A stretch of 64,000 nt of DNA from Plectonema cf. radiosum LEGE 06105 (GTDB lineage Bacteria > Cyanobacteriota > Cyanobacteriia > Cyanobacteriales > Nostocaceae), in contig NZ_JADEWL010000003.1 of assembly GCF_015207665.1 (NCBI RefSeq), positions 62,001-126,000 on the forward strand, in the 5' to 3' direction. Below, piece by piece: positions 9,614 through 19,095 of the stretch (positions within the stretch are counted from its first letter, which is position 1; every line of letters begins with the position of its first letter). Under the pieces are notes generated by a model. It worked only from the letters and a program-made list of their open reading frames with translations. It was not told the origin of the DNA and made no database searches. A program made the translations under genes and the position numbers.

Positions 9614-9787
9614 TTAAGTTATGAGTTATGAGTTATGAGTTATGAGTTATGAGTTATGAGCTATGAGTTTTTTTATCTTTAAGACTTTTAACTCTGAATT
9701 AAATTCTTAACTCCTCACTCCTAACTTCTAACTTTATTTAACCTTGAATTAAATTCTTAACTCCTCACTCCTCACTCCTAACTTTAT
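9614..9787. repeat. STRRs in the delta-alpha gap of the atp operon
   Basis: Six GTTATGA heptamers (about 9617-9668) are followed by ACTCCTA/TCACTCC units (about 9705-9783). The first block is roughly complementary to the second, with about two mismatches per seven, so the transcript could form a long weak hairpin between the two cistrons. Confidence 0.8.
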
Positions 9788-10342
9788 TTAGCTGTTCAAG
9801 CTTAAAGTTAAGCGGCGTAACTGACCCCGTAAACTAGAGTCAACTACCTGAGAACCGACTTTAATAATTACGCCACCAATAATGTCGCTATCAATCTTAC
9901 TGTCTAACTCAACTTCACGAGCATTTGGCTCAATTGATTTGACTTTTTCTTTAATTGTCTGCTTTTGTTCGTCGGTGAGGGGAACAGCAGAAATCACGGA
10001 CGCTAATACTATTTGATTTAATTGCCGCAATAGGGCTAAATATTCCTGAGCTATAGCCTCAAGTAATATTATTCGCCGTCTATCTACCAACAACATCAAA
10101 AAGTTACGGAAGATGGGATTAGTGTCACCGCTCAGAATCTTGCTAATAACACCCTTTTTATCTTCAGCAGTAATAAACGGATTGGCAAAAAAGGTTCGCA
10201 GGGCTTCACTTTCTTGTAGTAAGTTCAATAAAGAACGTACATCAGAGTCAAACTTATCTGCAACGTTGTTTGACTGCGCTACCGACATCAATGCCTCAGC
10301 ATAAGGACGGGATATTTCAGCGTTTGCTATGTTACTTTTCAT
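9788..10342 (-). CDS. atpH: ATP synthase F1 subunit delta
   Basis: A 184-residue peripheral-stalk subunit (atpD in cyanobacterial naming). The start is the ATG at 10342, giving MKSNIANAEISRPYAEALM, the normal delta N-terminus. The frame stays open 46 codons further upstream, but that extension runs through an inserted IS-like element and is not conserved protein. The body has the usual FANPFITAEDKKGVISKIL and the C-terminal GGVIIKVGSQVVDSSLRGQL, which joins delta to the b/b' stalk. It is preceded by atpF, separated by the inserted element. Confidence 0.95.
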   Translation of the reverse strand: MKSNIANAEISRPYAEALMSVAQSNNVADKFDSDVRSLLNLLQESEALRTFFANPFITAEDKKGVISKILSGDTNPIFRNFLMLLVDRRRIILLEAIAQEYLALLRQLNQIVLASVISAVPLTDEQKQTIKEKVKSIEPNAREVELDSKIDSDIIGGVIIKVGSQVVDSSLRGQLRRLTLSLNS

Positions 10343-10351
10343 CAGAAAAAT

Positions 10352-10621
10352 GGGTAGAAACCCCGTGCTTTTAGCACGGCTTTTTAAGTACTGGTTTTTA
10401 AATGGAGATAATCCCAAGAACCAGCAAACTTGTTTAAGTCCCTTCGCCCAACACAACCAAGATGTCCTGTCTAACAGCATCTAACCAATTAGATTTACAG
10501 ATAGTCCGAACTAGGGAAGTATTCAGAAGTGTTTACCGGCGTTGTGTCTCAGTGGGCTATTCACTGCTTACGTTGTCCGAATTGGTTCGGTCAATCCCCG
10601 CACTTTTAGAGCGGGGTTAGT
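10352..10621. mobile_element. Hairpin-ended IS200/IS605-like relic or MITE inside the atp operon
   Basis: About 270 bp between atpF and atpH with a hairpin at each end: CCGTGC-tttta-GCACGG at 10363-10379 and CCCCGC-acttttaga-GCGGGG at 10596-10616. Subterminal hairpins with a CTAAAAG-like loop are the hallmark of single-strand transposed IS200/IS605 elements and their non-autonomous derivatives. There is no transposase. Bounds are approximate. The delta frame reads through part of it. Other atp gaps here are filled by STRRs or plain spacer, so this is an added segment. Confidence 0.6.
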
Positions 10622-10626
10622 GAAGG

Positions 10627-11184
10627 TTAACTCCCCAGTTGCGCGATACTGCGGTCAACTAATGTATGCTGAGCATCGTCGGCAATTCCACCACGGAGCT
10701 GCGACTCTACTTTTTCTAAAGCTTGAGCGACTACGCGCTGTCGCAGTTGGTTAATGGCTTTGTCTCTTTCTGTATTCAAGTCTGCTGCTGCTGTTTGCTT
10801 CATTCTTTCCACATCAACAGCCGCTTGTGCGAGTATGGCTTCTTTTGCTTTCACAGCATTTTCTTGTGCTGCTTTTTTGATTCTTTCGGCTTCTGCTTGA
10901 GCTTGAGCCAACTTTTGTTGTTGTTCTGCTAAAGCACTAGCTGCGTCTTGGGTGCGTTTTTCTGCACTTTTTATCGCAGCTTCTATCTTTTCGCGGCGTT
11001 CTTTTAGAGTACCACCCAGAACTTTCCGTCCAAAAACGAACAATACTGCAATAATAATTGCCAGGTTAATCAGGTTAGTATCTAAGACGTTGGTATTAAA
11101 ACCAAAACCCTCATGACCTGCTTCTTCTATTAACTCACTTCCGACGGCGCTGGCTTGTGCCACTAATATTGAAAAAGTCCCCAT
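10627..11184 (-). CDS. atpF: ATP synthase Fo subunit b
   Basis: A 185-residue protein with a short N-terminal leader and one membrane helix ([21 protein letters not shown], about 36-56; quoted here by its ends LINLAII...KVLGG). A long charged helix follows, rich in Ala, Glu, Gln and Lys, forming the right-handed coiled coil of the peripheral stalk. The [18 protein letters not shown] segment after the helix is typical of cyanobacterial b. It pairs with b' (next upstream gene) as a heterodimer. The stop is 5 bp inside the edge of the inserted element. Confidence 0.94.
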   Translation of the reverse strand: MGTFSILVAQASAVGSELIEEAGHEGFGFNTNVLDTNLINLAIIIAVLFVFGRKVLGGTLKERREKIEAAIKSAEKRTQDAASALAEQQQKLAQAQAEAERIKKAAQENAVKAKEAILAQAAVDVERMKQTAAADLNTERDKAINQLRQRVVAQALEKVESQLRGGIADDAQHTLVDRSIAQLGS

Positions 11185-11493
11185 TTTATTTGATCCACTA
11201 TTGCGCTGCCTTCAGCTGAAAAAATTACAATGCTCTACCATTCAAGCATCTATAAATCTAAATCTCTCAATAACCAAATAATTAGCAGTAATTTACAAGT
11301 TTCATAATTCGTAATTAATCAATTTTTATTTTGAGCAGTTTTATTTACAGAAAAATATTGCTATTTTATATCTTTCTATTTCCACTGACCCTTCATTTGT
11401 ATATTGGTTAATAATTACGAATTAGAAAGTAGTAATTACCTTCATCTGAGCCAAACAAATTTACAAACCATTGCCTCATTGAGTTACAGTTTG
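11185..11493. other. Spacer between b' and b genes, no gene seen
   Basis: About 310 bp of AT-rich sequence without STRRs, a convincing hairpin or open frame. It is long for an intra-operon gap, so an internal promoter is possible, but none can be picked with confidence. Confidence 0.5.
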
Positions 11494-11982
11494 TTAACGC
11501 TGTGCTGCTAAATCCGCTCCTAAAAGCTTCTCTAATATTTGACGAGAGAGACCATCAACTTCTTTTTCTAAAGAAGCAAAAGCTTGTTGTTTTTGCTGCT
11601 CAATTTCTTGAGCGGCTTCTTCTCTTTGCCCTTGGGCTTCTTTTTGAGCTACTGCTACTTTTTCGGAAGCTATTTTCTCAGCTTCTGCTTGAGCATCAGC
11701 AATAACTTTTTGTGCTTGTCTTCTCGCACTTGCTAATTCGTCTTCATACTGCTGCGCTAATTTTTCCGCTTTCGTCAGTCGTTCTTTTGCTTCCAATTGA
11801 TTGTTACGGATATACTCGTTCCGTTCATCAATTGCTTTACCTAACGGCTTATAAAAAATCGCGTTCAGAATTAAAGCTAAAAGTAGAAACTGAATTGCCA
11901 TCAAAGGTAAAGTCGCGTCTATGTCAAAAAGACCCCCCTCCTTGGCAACTTCTTCTACAGCTAATAAGGTCATCCAATGCAT
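11494..11982 (-). CDS. atpG: ATP synthase Fo subunit b'
   Basis: A 162-residue b-type subunit (atpG in cyanobacterial naming, also called atpF2 or atpF'). The N-terminal helix is [20 protein letters not shown] (about 25-44). It is followed by [17 protein letters not shown] and a long coiled coil with the [14 protein letters not shown] heptads. It is distinct from subunit b, with which it forms the b/b' stalk used only by photosynthetic bacteria and chloroplasts. It lies between the c and b genes. Confidence 0.94.
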   Translation of the reverse strand: MHWMTLLAVEEVAKEGGLFDIDATLPLMAIQFLLLALILNAIFYKPLGKAIDERNEYIRNNQLEAKERLTKAEKLAQQYEDELASARRQAQKVIADAQAEAEKIASEKVAVAQKEAQGQREEAAQEIEQQKQQAFASLEKEVDGLSRQILEKLLGADLAAQR

Positions 11983-12002
11983 ATTACTTGCTCCAACTTT
12001 TA

Positions 12003-12132
12003 CCAGTTATGAGTTATGAGTTATGAGTTATGAATTACAAGTTATGAGTCAACTTTTAATTTTTAACTCCTAACTCCTAACTCCTAACTCTTCACTCTTA
12101 ACTCCTAACTCCTAACTCCTAACTCCTAACTT
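12003..12132. repeat. STRRs in the c-b' gap of the atp operon
   Basis: GTTATGA heptamers (about 12006-12050) lie beside a run of ACTCCTA heptamers (about 12063-12130). The two families are near-complementary and adjacent, so the mRNA between c and b' could fold into a long imperfect stem. Confidence 0.85.
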
Positions 12133-12156
12133 CCTTTTCAGTACTCAGTATTTAAA

Positions 12157-12499
<343 letters not shown>

Positions 12500-12554
12500 C
12501 TAACCACTTGCCAACTTCATCTAATACTAAAAACTAACGGAATTATGGGGCTTT

Positions 12555-13310
12555 TTAATGTCCCCCATGTTCTTCACCGTGGTGGTCTTCTAACGCTTCA
12601 CCGATGTAAGCAGCCGCCAAGGTTGCAAAAATTAGTGCCTGAATCGCGCTGGTAAATAAACCCAAAGCCATTACAGGTAGTGGCACAAATAGAGGTACTA
12701 GCAAAACTAATACTCCTACTACCAGCTCATCAGCCAAAATATTACCGAACAAACGGAAGCTCAGGGAAAGAGGCTTTGTAAAGTCTTCAATTATCTTGAA
12801 AGGCAACATGAACGATACCGGCTGAACGTAGTTGCCAAAGTATCCTAAACCCTTCTTGCTGAACCCAGCGTAAAAATACGCTAATGATGTCAACAATGCT
12901 AAAGCAATAGTTGTGTTGATGTCACTAGTAGGAGCAGTTAATTCCCCTTCAGGTAACTCTATTAACTTGAAAGGAACAAGCGCCCCTGACCAATTTGACA
13001 CAAAAATGAACAAAAACAAAGTACCTACGAATGGCACCCAAGGGCGATATTCTTTTTCGCCAATCTGGTTTTTAGCCAAATCCCGAATGAATTCTAGGGC
13101 ATACTCCATTAAGTTCTGTATACCGCTCGGAATCCGCTTAATATTACTACTCGCTAAGATGGAAACTAGTACCAGCACGGCAATTACGAACCAGGAGGTA
13201 AGAAACACCTGTCCGTGTAATTTTAAGTTTCCAATCTGCCAGTACAGATGTTTTCCTACTTCCAATTCTGCAAGAGTCACAGAATTAAAAGCGTTCAGAA
13301 AATCTACCAT
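12555..13310 (-). CDS. atpB: ATP synthase Fo subunit a
   Basis: A 251-residue integral membrane subunit (atpI in cyanobacterial naming). Conserved stretches are [39 protein letters not shown] and, in the penultimate helices, [20 protein letters not shown] with the essential Arg that faces the c-ring Glu, followed by [20 protein letters not shown]. The C-terminus is His-rich ([10 protein letters not shown]). Together with the c-ring it forms the two proton half-channels. It lies 70 bp after atp1 and 150 bp before atpE. Confidence 0.97.
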   Translation of the reverse strand: MVDFLNAFNSVTLAELEVGKHLYWQIGNLKLHGQVFLTSWFVIAVLVLVSILASSNIKRIPSGIQNLMEYALEFIRDLAKNQIGEKEYRPWVPFVGTLFLFIFVSNWSGALVPFKLIELPEGELTAPTSDINTTIALALLTSLAYFYAGFSKKGLGYFGNYVQPVSFMLPFKIIEDFTKPLSLSFRLFGNILADELVVGVLVLLVPLFVPLPVMALGLFTSAIQALIFATLAAAYIGEALEDHHGEEHGGH

Positions 13311-13380
13311 TTACTTGACCATTACTACGTTTCGACCATATTAACTGGAGAGATCGCTTTTTAAGTTACCCAGTTTTATG

Positions 13381-13818
13381 CTAGTCAGGATTGAATGCCA
13401 CACGAATTACGTAGATTATCAGCGTTGCTTTATAGGTTAAAAAGCCCAAAAATATAGGCAAGATTTGCAATTGATTCCACTTTCCTGCTAGCAAAATCAA
13501 TAGCACTATTAAAGCCAACCGAGTCTTACTCAGCTGTTGCTTTTCTCTACCTAAGCGCTCAACATCTTTTGCCAACATCCTCAGATAAAGTAAGCCAGCA
13601 CATCCTCCAATTAAATAATTTAGAGCAATGTTTAAGGAATAAAATATCCAGACGGACACAAAAACAATTCCCGTTAAAGCAAGAGTTATAATTAACAACT
13701 CTTGATAAAGGTTGTAGAAATCTTGCATGGGATTCCCTGGCTCTGCGTCCTCAAAACCAGGTTGAGCATTTTCTATTGTCGAAGGCGCGGATTCAATCGT
13801 TTTGTCTGACAAGCTCAC
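13381..13818 (-). CDS. atp1: ATP synthase subunit I (Atp1)
   Basis: A 145-residue protein with four hydrophobic segments after a charged N-terminus. It contains [20 protein letters not shown] and [19 protein letters not shown], typical of the cyanobacterial first gene of the atp operon (atp1, AtpI-like). Family members are not part of the final enzyme but help assemble the c-ring. First gene of the operon; the gene order atp1-a-c-b'-b-delta-alpha-gamma is the standard cyanobacterial order. Confidence 0.88.
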   Translation of the reverse strand: MSLSDKTIESAPSTIENAQPGFEDAEPGNPMQDFYNLYQELLIITLALTGIVFVSVWIFYSLNIALNYLIGGCAGLLYLRMLAKDVERLGREKQQLSKTRLALIVLLILLAGKWNQLQILPIFLGFLTYKATLIIYVIRVAFNPD

Positions 13819-14194
13819 GGGACTTGAAACCAGTACAGAAGTTTGATGTTGACTGCAAATCCAGTCAGTTGAATCATATCATGGTTGGGTAACATTACTT
13901 TAGAAAAAAACAATTAACTTCTTGTTACCAAAAAACATCATTCAACTAAGCTGTTGCCTTAATTTTTCGACACATTTACAAACATAAACAACATTCACCG
14001 CAAAATACAGTAATTTAAGTTACTTGAAAACACGGATGACAAACAGAGATAGGTGTGTTTATCAGAGGCTATCTATATTCGACATTCTTGGAGAGAAGAA
14101 GATAGCTCGCAGAAAAACTCTTATCCAGGATTTTACCCGTGACTTGATCGGTTTGTCATGAGTGATATTAGCATTTAGTAAAGGTCGAACTGTT
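13819..14194. promoter_or_regulatory. Leader/promoter region of the atp operon
   Basis: About 375 bp upstream of atp1 without a gene; it must hold the main operon promoter. Several AT-rich hexamers could be -10 boxes, but none has a clear partner. Nothing recognisable as an NtcA or RpaB site was found by eye. Confidence 0.4.
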
Positions 14195-14301
14195 ATCAGT
14201 TAACAGTTAACAGTTATCAGTTATCAGTTATCAGTTAACAGTTATCAGTTATCAGTTAACAGTTATCAGTTATCAGTTAACAGTTATCAGTTATCAGTTA
14301 A
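14195..14301. repeat. STRR: cagttat/cagttaa heptamers
   Basis: About fifteen units of CAGTTAT or CAGTTAA in strict 7-bp period, in an ordered higher pattern (ATC, AAC). They lie between the methyltransferase stop and the atp promoter region. Confidence 0.92.
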
Positions 14302-14343
14302 TTGAATGATAGGTAATGATCACGTTTCCGGTAAATTTAACCT

Positions 14344-15525
14344 CTAGCCTTTACTTAGCATTATTAGTTGCTGTTTCTGAAGTTCTTTGATTTTTTCTAA
14401 ATCCAGTTGGACTTTGTGCAAAATTTCTTTTACTGTTGAGTTTCCATCGCAGTTTTGCATAAAGGCTATCTCGTTTTCTGATAATCTAATTAGTTGATAG
14501 TCGTAATTAAATATACTTGATGCCGGAAATCCGTCTATACAAGGGTTCAACTCTGGAATTGCGGCAATAAGCTGATTTTCATCTGACCAGTCAGCTTTAC
14601 TTAGGGGTGGACGACTCAGAAAAAACTCGTAGTGACTAATATCTGGGTCTAATAATTCTATCAATCGGTAACGTTCTCGTTCTCCTAAATTTCCTGCTCG
14701 TTCGATTAATTCTGGGGCTTTTGCTAAAACTCTTTCTAAATTCCAGTAACCGGGGTTGGAAAAACCAACGAAATCCAAATCAGAAGCGTCAATCAACTCA
14801 AACAAAGTTTCGATGTTGTAATCAATCTCTTGGGGATGAACATACATATCAGCAAAGTTTTCATCGCGCTGATTTTCCAAAGCCCAACGCTCTTTCTCCC
14901 GCTTGACTATACGATTATCTTCTGGTAAAGAATCAAATATTTTTCTGCCGACACTGACACCATCACGATAATCACCGCGTTTGTCTCCTTGGAGTAGTGC
15001 GATCGCTTGCTGCATCAAACTGATTTCCCAGCGTCCTAATTCAGCATATACAAAGATGTGCATCAAACCGCCGGGGGCTAGTTTTTTCGCTAAAGCTTGA
15101 ATGCCACGAATCGGCTCTGATGTATGATGCAAAACGCCGACGCAGTTAATTAAATCAAATTCGCCGGGTAATTGTTCTACGTCAAACAAACTGAGGTGAT
15201 GGAATTCAACCCGATTTGCACCTGAACGTTGACAGCGTTCTTTAGCAACATTTAGCGCACCTCCGCTCAAATCAATTCCAACTACCGTTGCTTGGGGATT
15301 GAGATGAACTAAATATTCGGTTCCTACCCCTGTACCGCAACCAGCATCGAGAATACGGATATCTTGTTTCTGCGGTTTTTGTCCTGTACAAAAATTGTAC
15401 GCAGCCAACCAATTCCAGCGCCAGTTATAACCCGGTGGTGGTTCGTCGAGTAAAGGTTCTGGGGGAAAAGGGTAAGTATTGTAAAGATTGGCTACAGCGT
15501 TGCTTACCTGTTGGGTGTCGGACAT
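14344..15525 (-). CDS. Class I SAM-dependent methyltransferase
   Basis: A 393-residue protein. Motif I is RILDAGCGTGVGTEYL (about 57-72), with TVVGIDLSGGALNVA as motif II and FDLINCVGVLHHTSEP (about 124-139) as the motif IV region. This is a complete Rossmann SAM-binding domain. The N-terminal VANLYNTYPFPPEPLL motif is shared by a cyanobacterial family lying next to atp operons. A C-terminal extension of about 120 residues (from YWNLERVLAKAPELI) is not catalytic and may bind substrate or partner. The substrate is not known to me. Confidence 0.85.
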   Translation of the reverse strand: MSDTQQVSNAVANLYNTYPFPPEPLLDEPPPGYNWRWNWLAAYNFCTGQKPQKQDIRILDAGCGTGVGTEYLVHLNPQATVVGIDLSGGALNVAKERCQRSGANRVEFHHLSLFDVEQLPGEFDLINCVGVLHHTSEPIRGIQALAKKLAPGGLMHIFVYAELGRWEISLMQQAIALLQGDKRGDYRDGVSVGRKIFDSLPEDNRIVKREKERWALENQRDENFADMYVHPQEIDYNIETLFELIDASDLDFVGFSNPGYWNLERVLAKAPELIERAGNLGERERYRLIELLDPDISHYEFFLSRPPLSKADWSDENQLIAAIPELNPCIDGFPASSIFNYDYQLIRLSENEIAFMQNCDGNSTVKEILHKVQLDLEKIKELQKQQLIMLSKG

Positions 15526-15904
15526 GGGATTTTAGATTTTAGATTTTAGATTTTGGATTAAAGTTGTTTTTATATTTTCTGTAGAACTGTAGAGACGGGG
15601 CGTATTGCTACGTCTTCTTATATTTCAATTTGTACCGAAAACTTGCTGAAACTTGCTGAAGAAGTATATCAATGTTTCCTACCACATTTTTAAGTCTTTG
15701 GGAAATATTGATTCTAATGATTTTCTATTAAGAGGCAATCATTAGGTAAGATTAATCTAGCTTTCGCATCTATCTAAAGATATAATTTTATTATTGTGAA
15801 ATAGTTTGACTACAGGAACCTCAATAAAATTGATCAAGTCTTATTTGTTATTAACCTGTTTCTCAATTTTGATTTTTATACATTAAGCAATTAATTGATA
15901 ATTT
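15526..15904. other. Divergent intergenic region
   Basis: About 380 bp between two divergent genes. It starts with four short TTTTAGA repeats (about 15531-15555); the rest is AT-rich with no gene. Two direct copies of ACTTGCTGAA occur at about 15643-15662. Confidence 0.5.
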
Positions 15905-16633
15905 ATGTTGAACTTGAAATCTTCATCTCGCTTTTTGTTAGGAATAATTGGATTAAGTCTACCAATTTCTATCGCTCTAACTTTATCCCCTATACAGCCA
16001 GTTTATGCTTGTTCTCCAGCACCAGGAAGTAAACCAGCAACTATTGCTCAAAGAGTAAATACAACTCCAATTATGTTTCAAGGAATTGTCAAAAGAGTTA
16101 AAGAAGATACGTTGACAATTAAAGTGAAACGATATTTAAAAGGTAATGGTCCAGAAATTGTAAATCTGAAAGGATTTAATCTGACTTCTTGTGATAATTT
16201 TATTCAAAAACCGGGTGGAAATTTTATATTTTTTGCAGAAAATCAAGGTACTCAACCTTGGAATGCAGTTTATGATGGTGCTTTTGGTTCAGTACGTGCT
16301 TGGAATCAAGAAACTCAGAAAGAATTGAGAGAATTGGGATTAATTGGGAAGAAGCAAGAAAATTCCAAATGCGCTTTTGATAATCGAAAAACTGTTGAAA
16401 CAGTAAAAAATCAAGTTGGTACAATCAAGCGTCTTCATGAGACACTTTATATCATTGTGACTGAAGATAATCGTAGTAGATTTGCTCCTTGTAATTTACC
16501 TGAAAAGTTTAAACAAGATGGATTAAAGATTCGTTTTAATGGGGAAGTTAAAGAAATTTATCAAAACGAGCGTTGGGCAGCTACACTTTTTAAGTTAACT
16601 GATTATAAGGTTGTGAATACAGTGAGAAAATAA
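15905..16633 (+). CDS. Secreted Cys-containing protein of unknown function
   Basis: A 242-residue protein with a signal peptide (basic N-terminus, hydrophobic core FLLGIIGLSLPISIALTL, likely cleavage near VYACSPAPG at about 35-38). The mature part has FQGIVKRVKEDTLTIKVKRY, GFNLTSCDNFI and NFIFFAENQG. That gives a beta-rich, disulfide-capable domain (Cys36 with a Cys in TSCDNF). The layout recalls TIMP/netrin-like OB folds, but this is only a resemblance. Similar hypothetical proteins are common in cyanobacteria. Start ATG 15905. Confidence 0.65.
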   Translation: MLNLKSSSRFLLGIIGLSLPISIALTLSPIQPVYACSPAPGSKPATIAQRVNTTPIMFQGIVKRVKEDTLTIKVKRYLKGNGPEIVNLKGFNLTSCDNFIQKPGGNFIFFAENQGTQPWNAVYDGAFGSVRAWNQETQKELRELGLIGKKQENSKCAFDNRKTVETVKNQVGTIKRLHETLYIIVTEDNRSRFAPCNLPEKFKQDGLKIRFNGEVKEIYQNERWAATLFKLTDYKVVNTVRK

Positions 16634-16720
16634 GAAGTATTCAAATTCATTGGATTAGACAATTAAATATTTACTGAAACAAAATTATTTGTTACTCGTT
16701 GAATGTAATATTCTTTTATT

Positions 16721-16792
16721 GTAATAGTAGGGAGCAAGGTAATAGTAAGGAGCAAGGTAATAATAGGGAGCAAGGTAATAATAGGGAGCAAG
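16721..16792. repeat. Four tandem copies of an 18-bp unit
   Basis: The unit is gtaataatagggagcaag with minor variants at positions 7-9, four times in register, followed by atgctcccactac. The last block can pair with any of the AGGGAGCA cores, making alternative hairpins at the convergent gene end. Confidence 0.85.
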
Positions 16793-16819
16793 ATGCTCCC
16801 ACTACATATTATTGATTTT

Positions 16820-17299
16820 TTATCTTTTTAACAGCAATACCAAAAAATATATACCATCTTGTTCTCTTTGGAATTTTTGAACTTGCACAAATCCAGCTTT
16901 TTGACATATTCTTAATGCTTGGTGATTAAACTCAGCCACTGTCACTCGAAACAAAGTTGTTGAAAAGTTACTTTGAGCGAAATCAAATACAGCATTAATG
17001 ATACGCAAAGTAATTCCTCTTCTAGTTAAATTTGGACACATCCCAAACCCAATATCTAACGCTTCAATATCGTAATTACCACCTTTTACCCGTGCATCTG
17101 CACCGAAGCAACAATAAGCGACAAGTTCATGATAATTATTGAAAATACTGTAGTAAGCATTTTTAGGATTGACAAATTCTTGTACAGTTTCTTCAATTTG
17201 ATAGAGATTGTGATTGTAAAAGTTTAATGATTCATGATAACGCCAATTTACAATTATTCTGGCGTTTTCTTCGTTCATTGGTGAGAATAAATAAGACAT
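16820..17299 (-). CDS. GNAT-family N-acetyltransferase
   Basis: A 159-residue protein with GNAT order: N-terminal helix-rich PMNEENARIIVNWRY, central beta strands (ELVAYCCFG, YDIEALDIGFGMCP), the acetyl-CoA loop LTRRGITLRIINAV (a Q/RxxGxG/A-like motif with R-R-G-I-T), and the C-terminal VTVAEFNHQALRICQKAGF typical of RimI/RimJ-like enzymes. The acceptor is unknown. It ends next to the 18-bp repeat and starts 74 bp from the end of the transporter upstream; both are on the minus strand and may be co-transcribed. Confidence 0.8.
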   Translation of the reverse strand: MSYLFSPMNEENARIIVNWRYHESLNFYNHNLYQIEETVQEFVNPKNAYYSIFNNYHELVAYCCFGADARVKGGNYDIEALDIGFGMCPNLTRRGITLRIINAVFDFAQSNFSTTLFRVTVAEFNHQALRICQKAGFVQVQKFQREQDGIYFLVLLLKR

Positions 17300-17372
17300 T
17301 ATTCCATTCGCTGCCGAAATACCTTGATTTGTTAATGCTCAGTTACTTGTATGGTATGTTTATTACTATTCC

Positions 17373-18785
17373 CTATTCCCTATTTTCATTAATTTTTAAA
17401 ACAATTTCCTCATGTTTAGAACGAGTAATTGGATAAAAATAAGCTAAAACTAAACCAATAATTAACATTAAAGTTGGTATTGGACCAATTATTAAACGAA
17501 TTGCCAATAATGCTGAATCTGGCTGTATGGGAGGTGTTTGAGATGCAACGGTGGGTATTAATCCCGACCAATCTAATATTTTACCTACCAAAAATAACGC
17601 TCCTGCAACACCAAATTTTTGCAATTGTACTACAAATCCATAAAAAATTCCTTCTCGACGTTGCCCGGTATTTAACTCATCTAAATCCACTACATCCGGT
17701 AACATTGACCAAGGTACAAGATAAGCAACAGAAATACCAATTCCTGCCATAACTGCCAAGATATACATTAACAAAACTTGCCCTGGTTGAAGAAAGAAAA
17801 ATCCAGCTTGAGCAATAATTGTTGCAGGTATACCCATACAATAAATAGCTTTTTTACCAAATTTCTGCCCCATTGCACTCCAGAAAAACATCATAATTAA
17901 TGCCGTTCCTTGTACTGCTAAAGCCATTTGTGTAAAGTGAGATTTGGGTAATTTCATCCAGTCTACGACATAATAAGGTAAGATTGCTGCCGTTACTTGT
18001 ACCCCTAGCCAAGAACAAAGATAAATCCCAATCACATAGAGAAAAGGTTTGTTGTTTAAAGCTATTTTGAATTGTTTAAAAATTGGTTCTGATGGCTTAC
18101 GTTTAATTTTTTGGCGTTGATTATCAATTATTTTATAGCGTTTATAAGTACCCCAAACACAAAACAAAATCGCCAAAATTGATAGCAAAGCACTGATAGC
18201 ACCTAAATATAAATAGCTCCGAGGTGCTTCTACAATATCTAAAATAATTTGAGCTAATATTAACGCAAAAATACTTCCGCCAATCGCAAAAGAAGATTTA
18301 AAGCTAATTAAATTAGTACGTTCGTTGTAACCTTGAGTTAGTTCGGCTGCTAATGTCGAAAAAGGAACTAAAACTGAACTAACAGCAGCATAATAAATAA
18401 TAGAAATAATACTATAGTAAGCAAACAGTTGCCATTGGTTTCGAGTCGATGGAACAATCCAAAATAATATAAAAGATATCCCCAAAGGAATCGCACCACC
18501 AAGCATCCAAGGGTAACGTCTACCCAGAGGAGAGCGAGTTTTATCGCTCAACCAGCCAATCAAAGGGTCATTAAAGGCATCCCAGGCTTTACCAATCAAT
18601 AAAAGGCTACCAGCTAAACTAGGATTTAATCCAGCAACATTGGTAAAAAAAAACAGCGCAAAAAAAACCAAAATATTGTTAGGAATTGCTCCAGATAACT
18701 CTCCAACACCATAAGCTAATTTTGTTTTGAAATTGAGTTTTTCTGTGTTAGGAGTAAAATCAACAGATTGGGAAGAATCATTCAT
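17373..18785 (-). CDS. GPH-family sugar:cation symporter (MFS_2)
   Basis: About 470 residues with twelve predicted hydrophobic helices. The segments KLAYGVGELSGAIPNNIL, DAFNDPLIGWLSDKTRSPLG and GRRYPWMLGGAIPLG are the signature of the glycoside-pentoside-hexuronide family (MelB/LacS-like, Pfam MFS_2). These transporters move sugars or related solutes with Na+ or H+. The substrate cannot be read from sequence. I chose the ATG at 18785; an ATG 13 codons upstream (18824) is also possible. No partner enzyme genes lie beside it. Confidence 0.85.
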   Translation of the reverse strand: MNDSSQSVDFTPNTEKLNFKTKLAYGVGELSGAIPNNILVFFALFFFTNVAGLNPSLAGSLLLIGKAWDAFNDPLIGWLSDKTRSPLGRRYPWMLGGAIPLGISFILFWIVPSTRNQWQLFAYYSIISIIYYAAVSSVLVPFSTLAAELTQGYNERTNLISFKSSFAIGGSIFALILAQIILDIVEAPRSYLYLGAISALLSILAILFCVWGTYKRYKIIDNQRQKIKRKPSEPIFKQFKIALNNKPFLYVIGIYLCSWLGVQVTAAILPYYVVDWMKLPKSHFTQMALAVQGTALIMMFFWSAMGQKFGKKAIYCMGIPATIIAQAGFFFLQPGQVLLMYILAVMAGIGISVAYLVPWSMLPDVVDLDELNTGQRREGIFYGFVVQLQKFGVAGALFLVGKILDWSGLIPTVASQTPPIQPDSALLAIRLIIGPIPTLMLIIGLVLAYFYPITRSKHEEIVLKINENRE

Positions 18786-18931
18786 GGTGGAAAAATTACA
18801 GCTAAATATGCTTTTTGCTCGCATATTATCTTAGATTTTGTTTGCTGTAAAGTAATTAGATAATGGCATTATATTTTTATCGCAATAATTCAAAAAATAG
18901 TTTCACTAATCCCCTCAATTTATTCATACAC

Positions 18932-18969
18932 AAAAACCTCTACACTCATCCATAGAGTATAGAAGTTTT
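18932..18969 (-). terminator. Probable terminator of the PEP-CTERM gene
   Basis: Read on the minus strand, a 15-bp stem with two G-T pairs (AAAACTTCTATACTC...GAGTGTAGAGGTTTT) followed by T5, about 130 bp after the stop. Confidence 0.55.
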
Positions 18970-19095
18970 AATTAAATATTCATGGCTATTTAATCTTGTA
19001 AAAGATTAATTATGGCATTGGAAGCGTAAGAACAATAACTTGGTTTAGTTAGAATTATAAAATAGTGATGCAACCCTTTTGATTCTGGTAAATTC

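Noticed and set aside
10343-10480. 46-residue extension of ATP synthase delta
   Set aside because: It lies in the inserted element and has no similarity to delta subunits.
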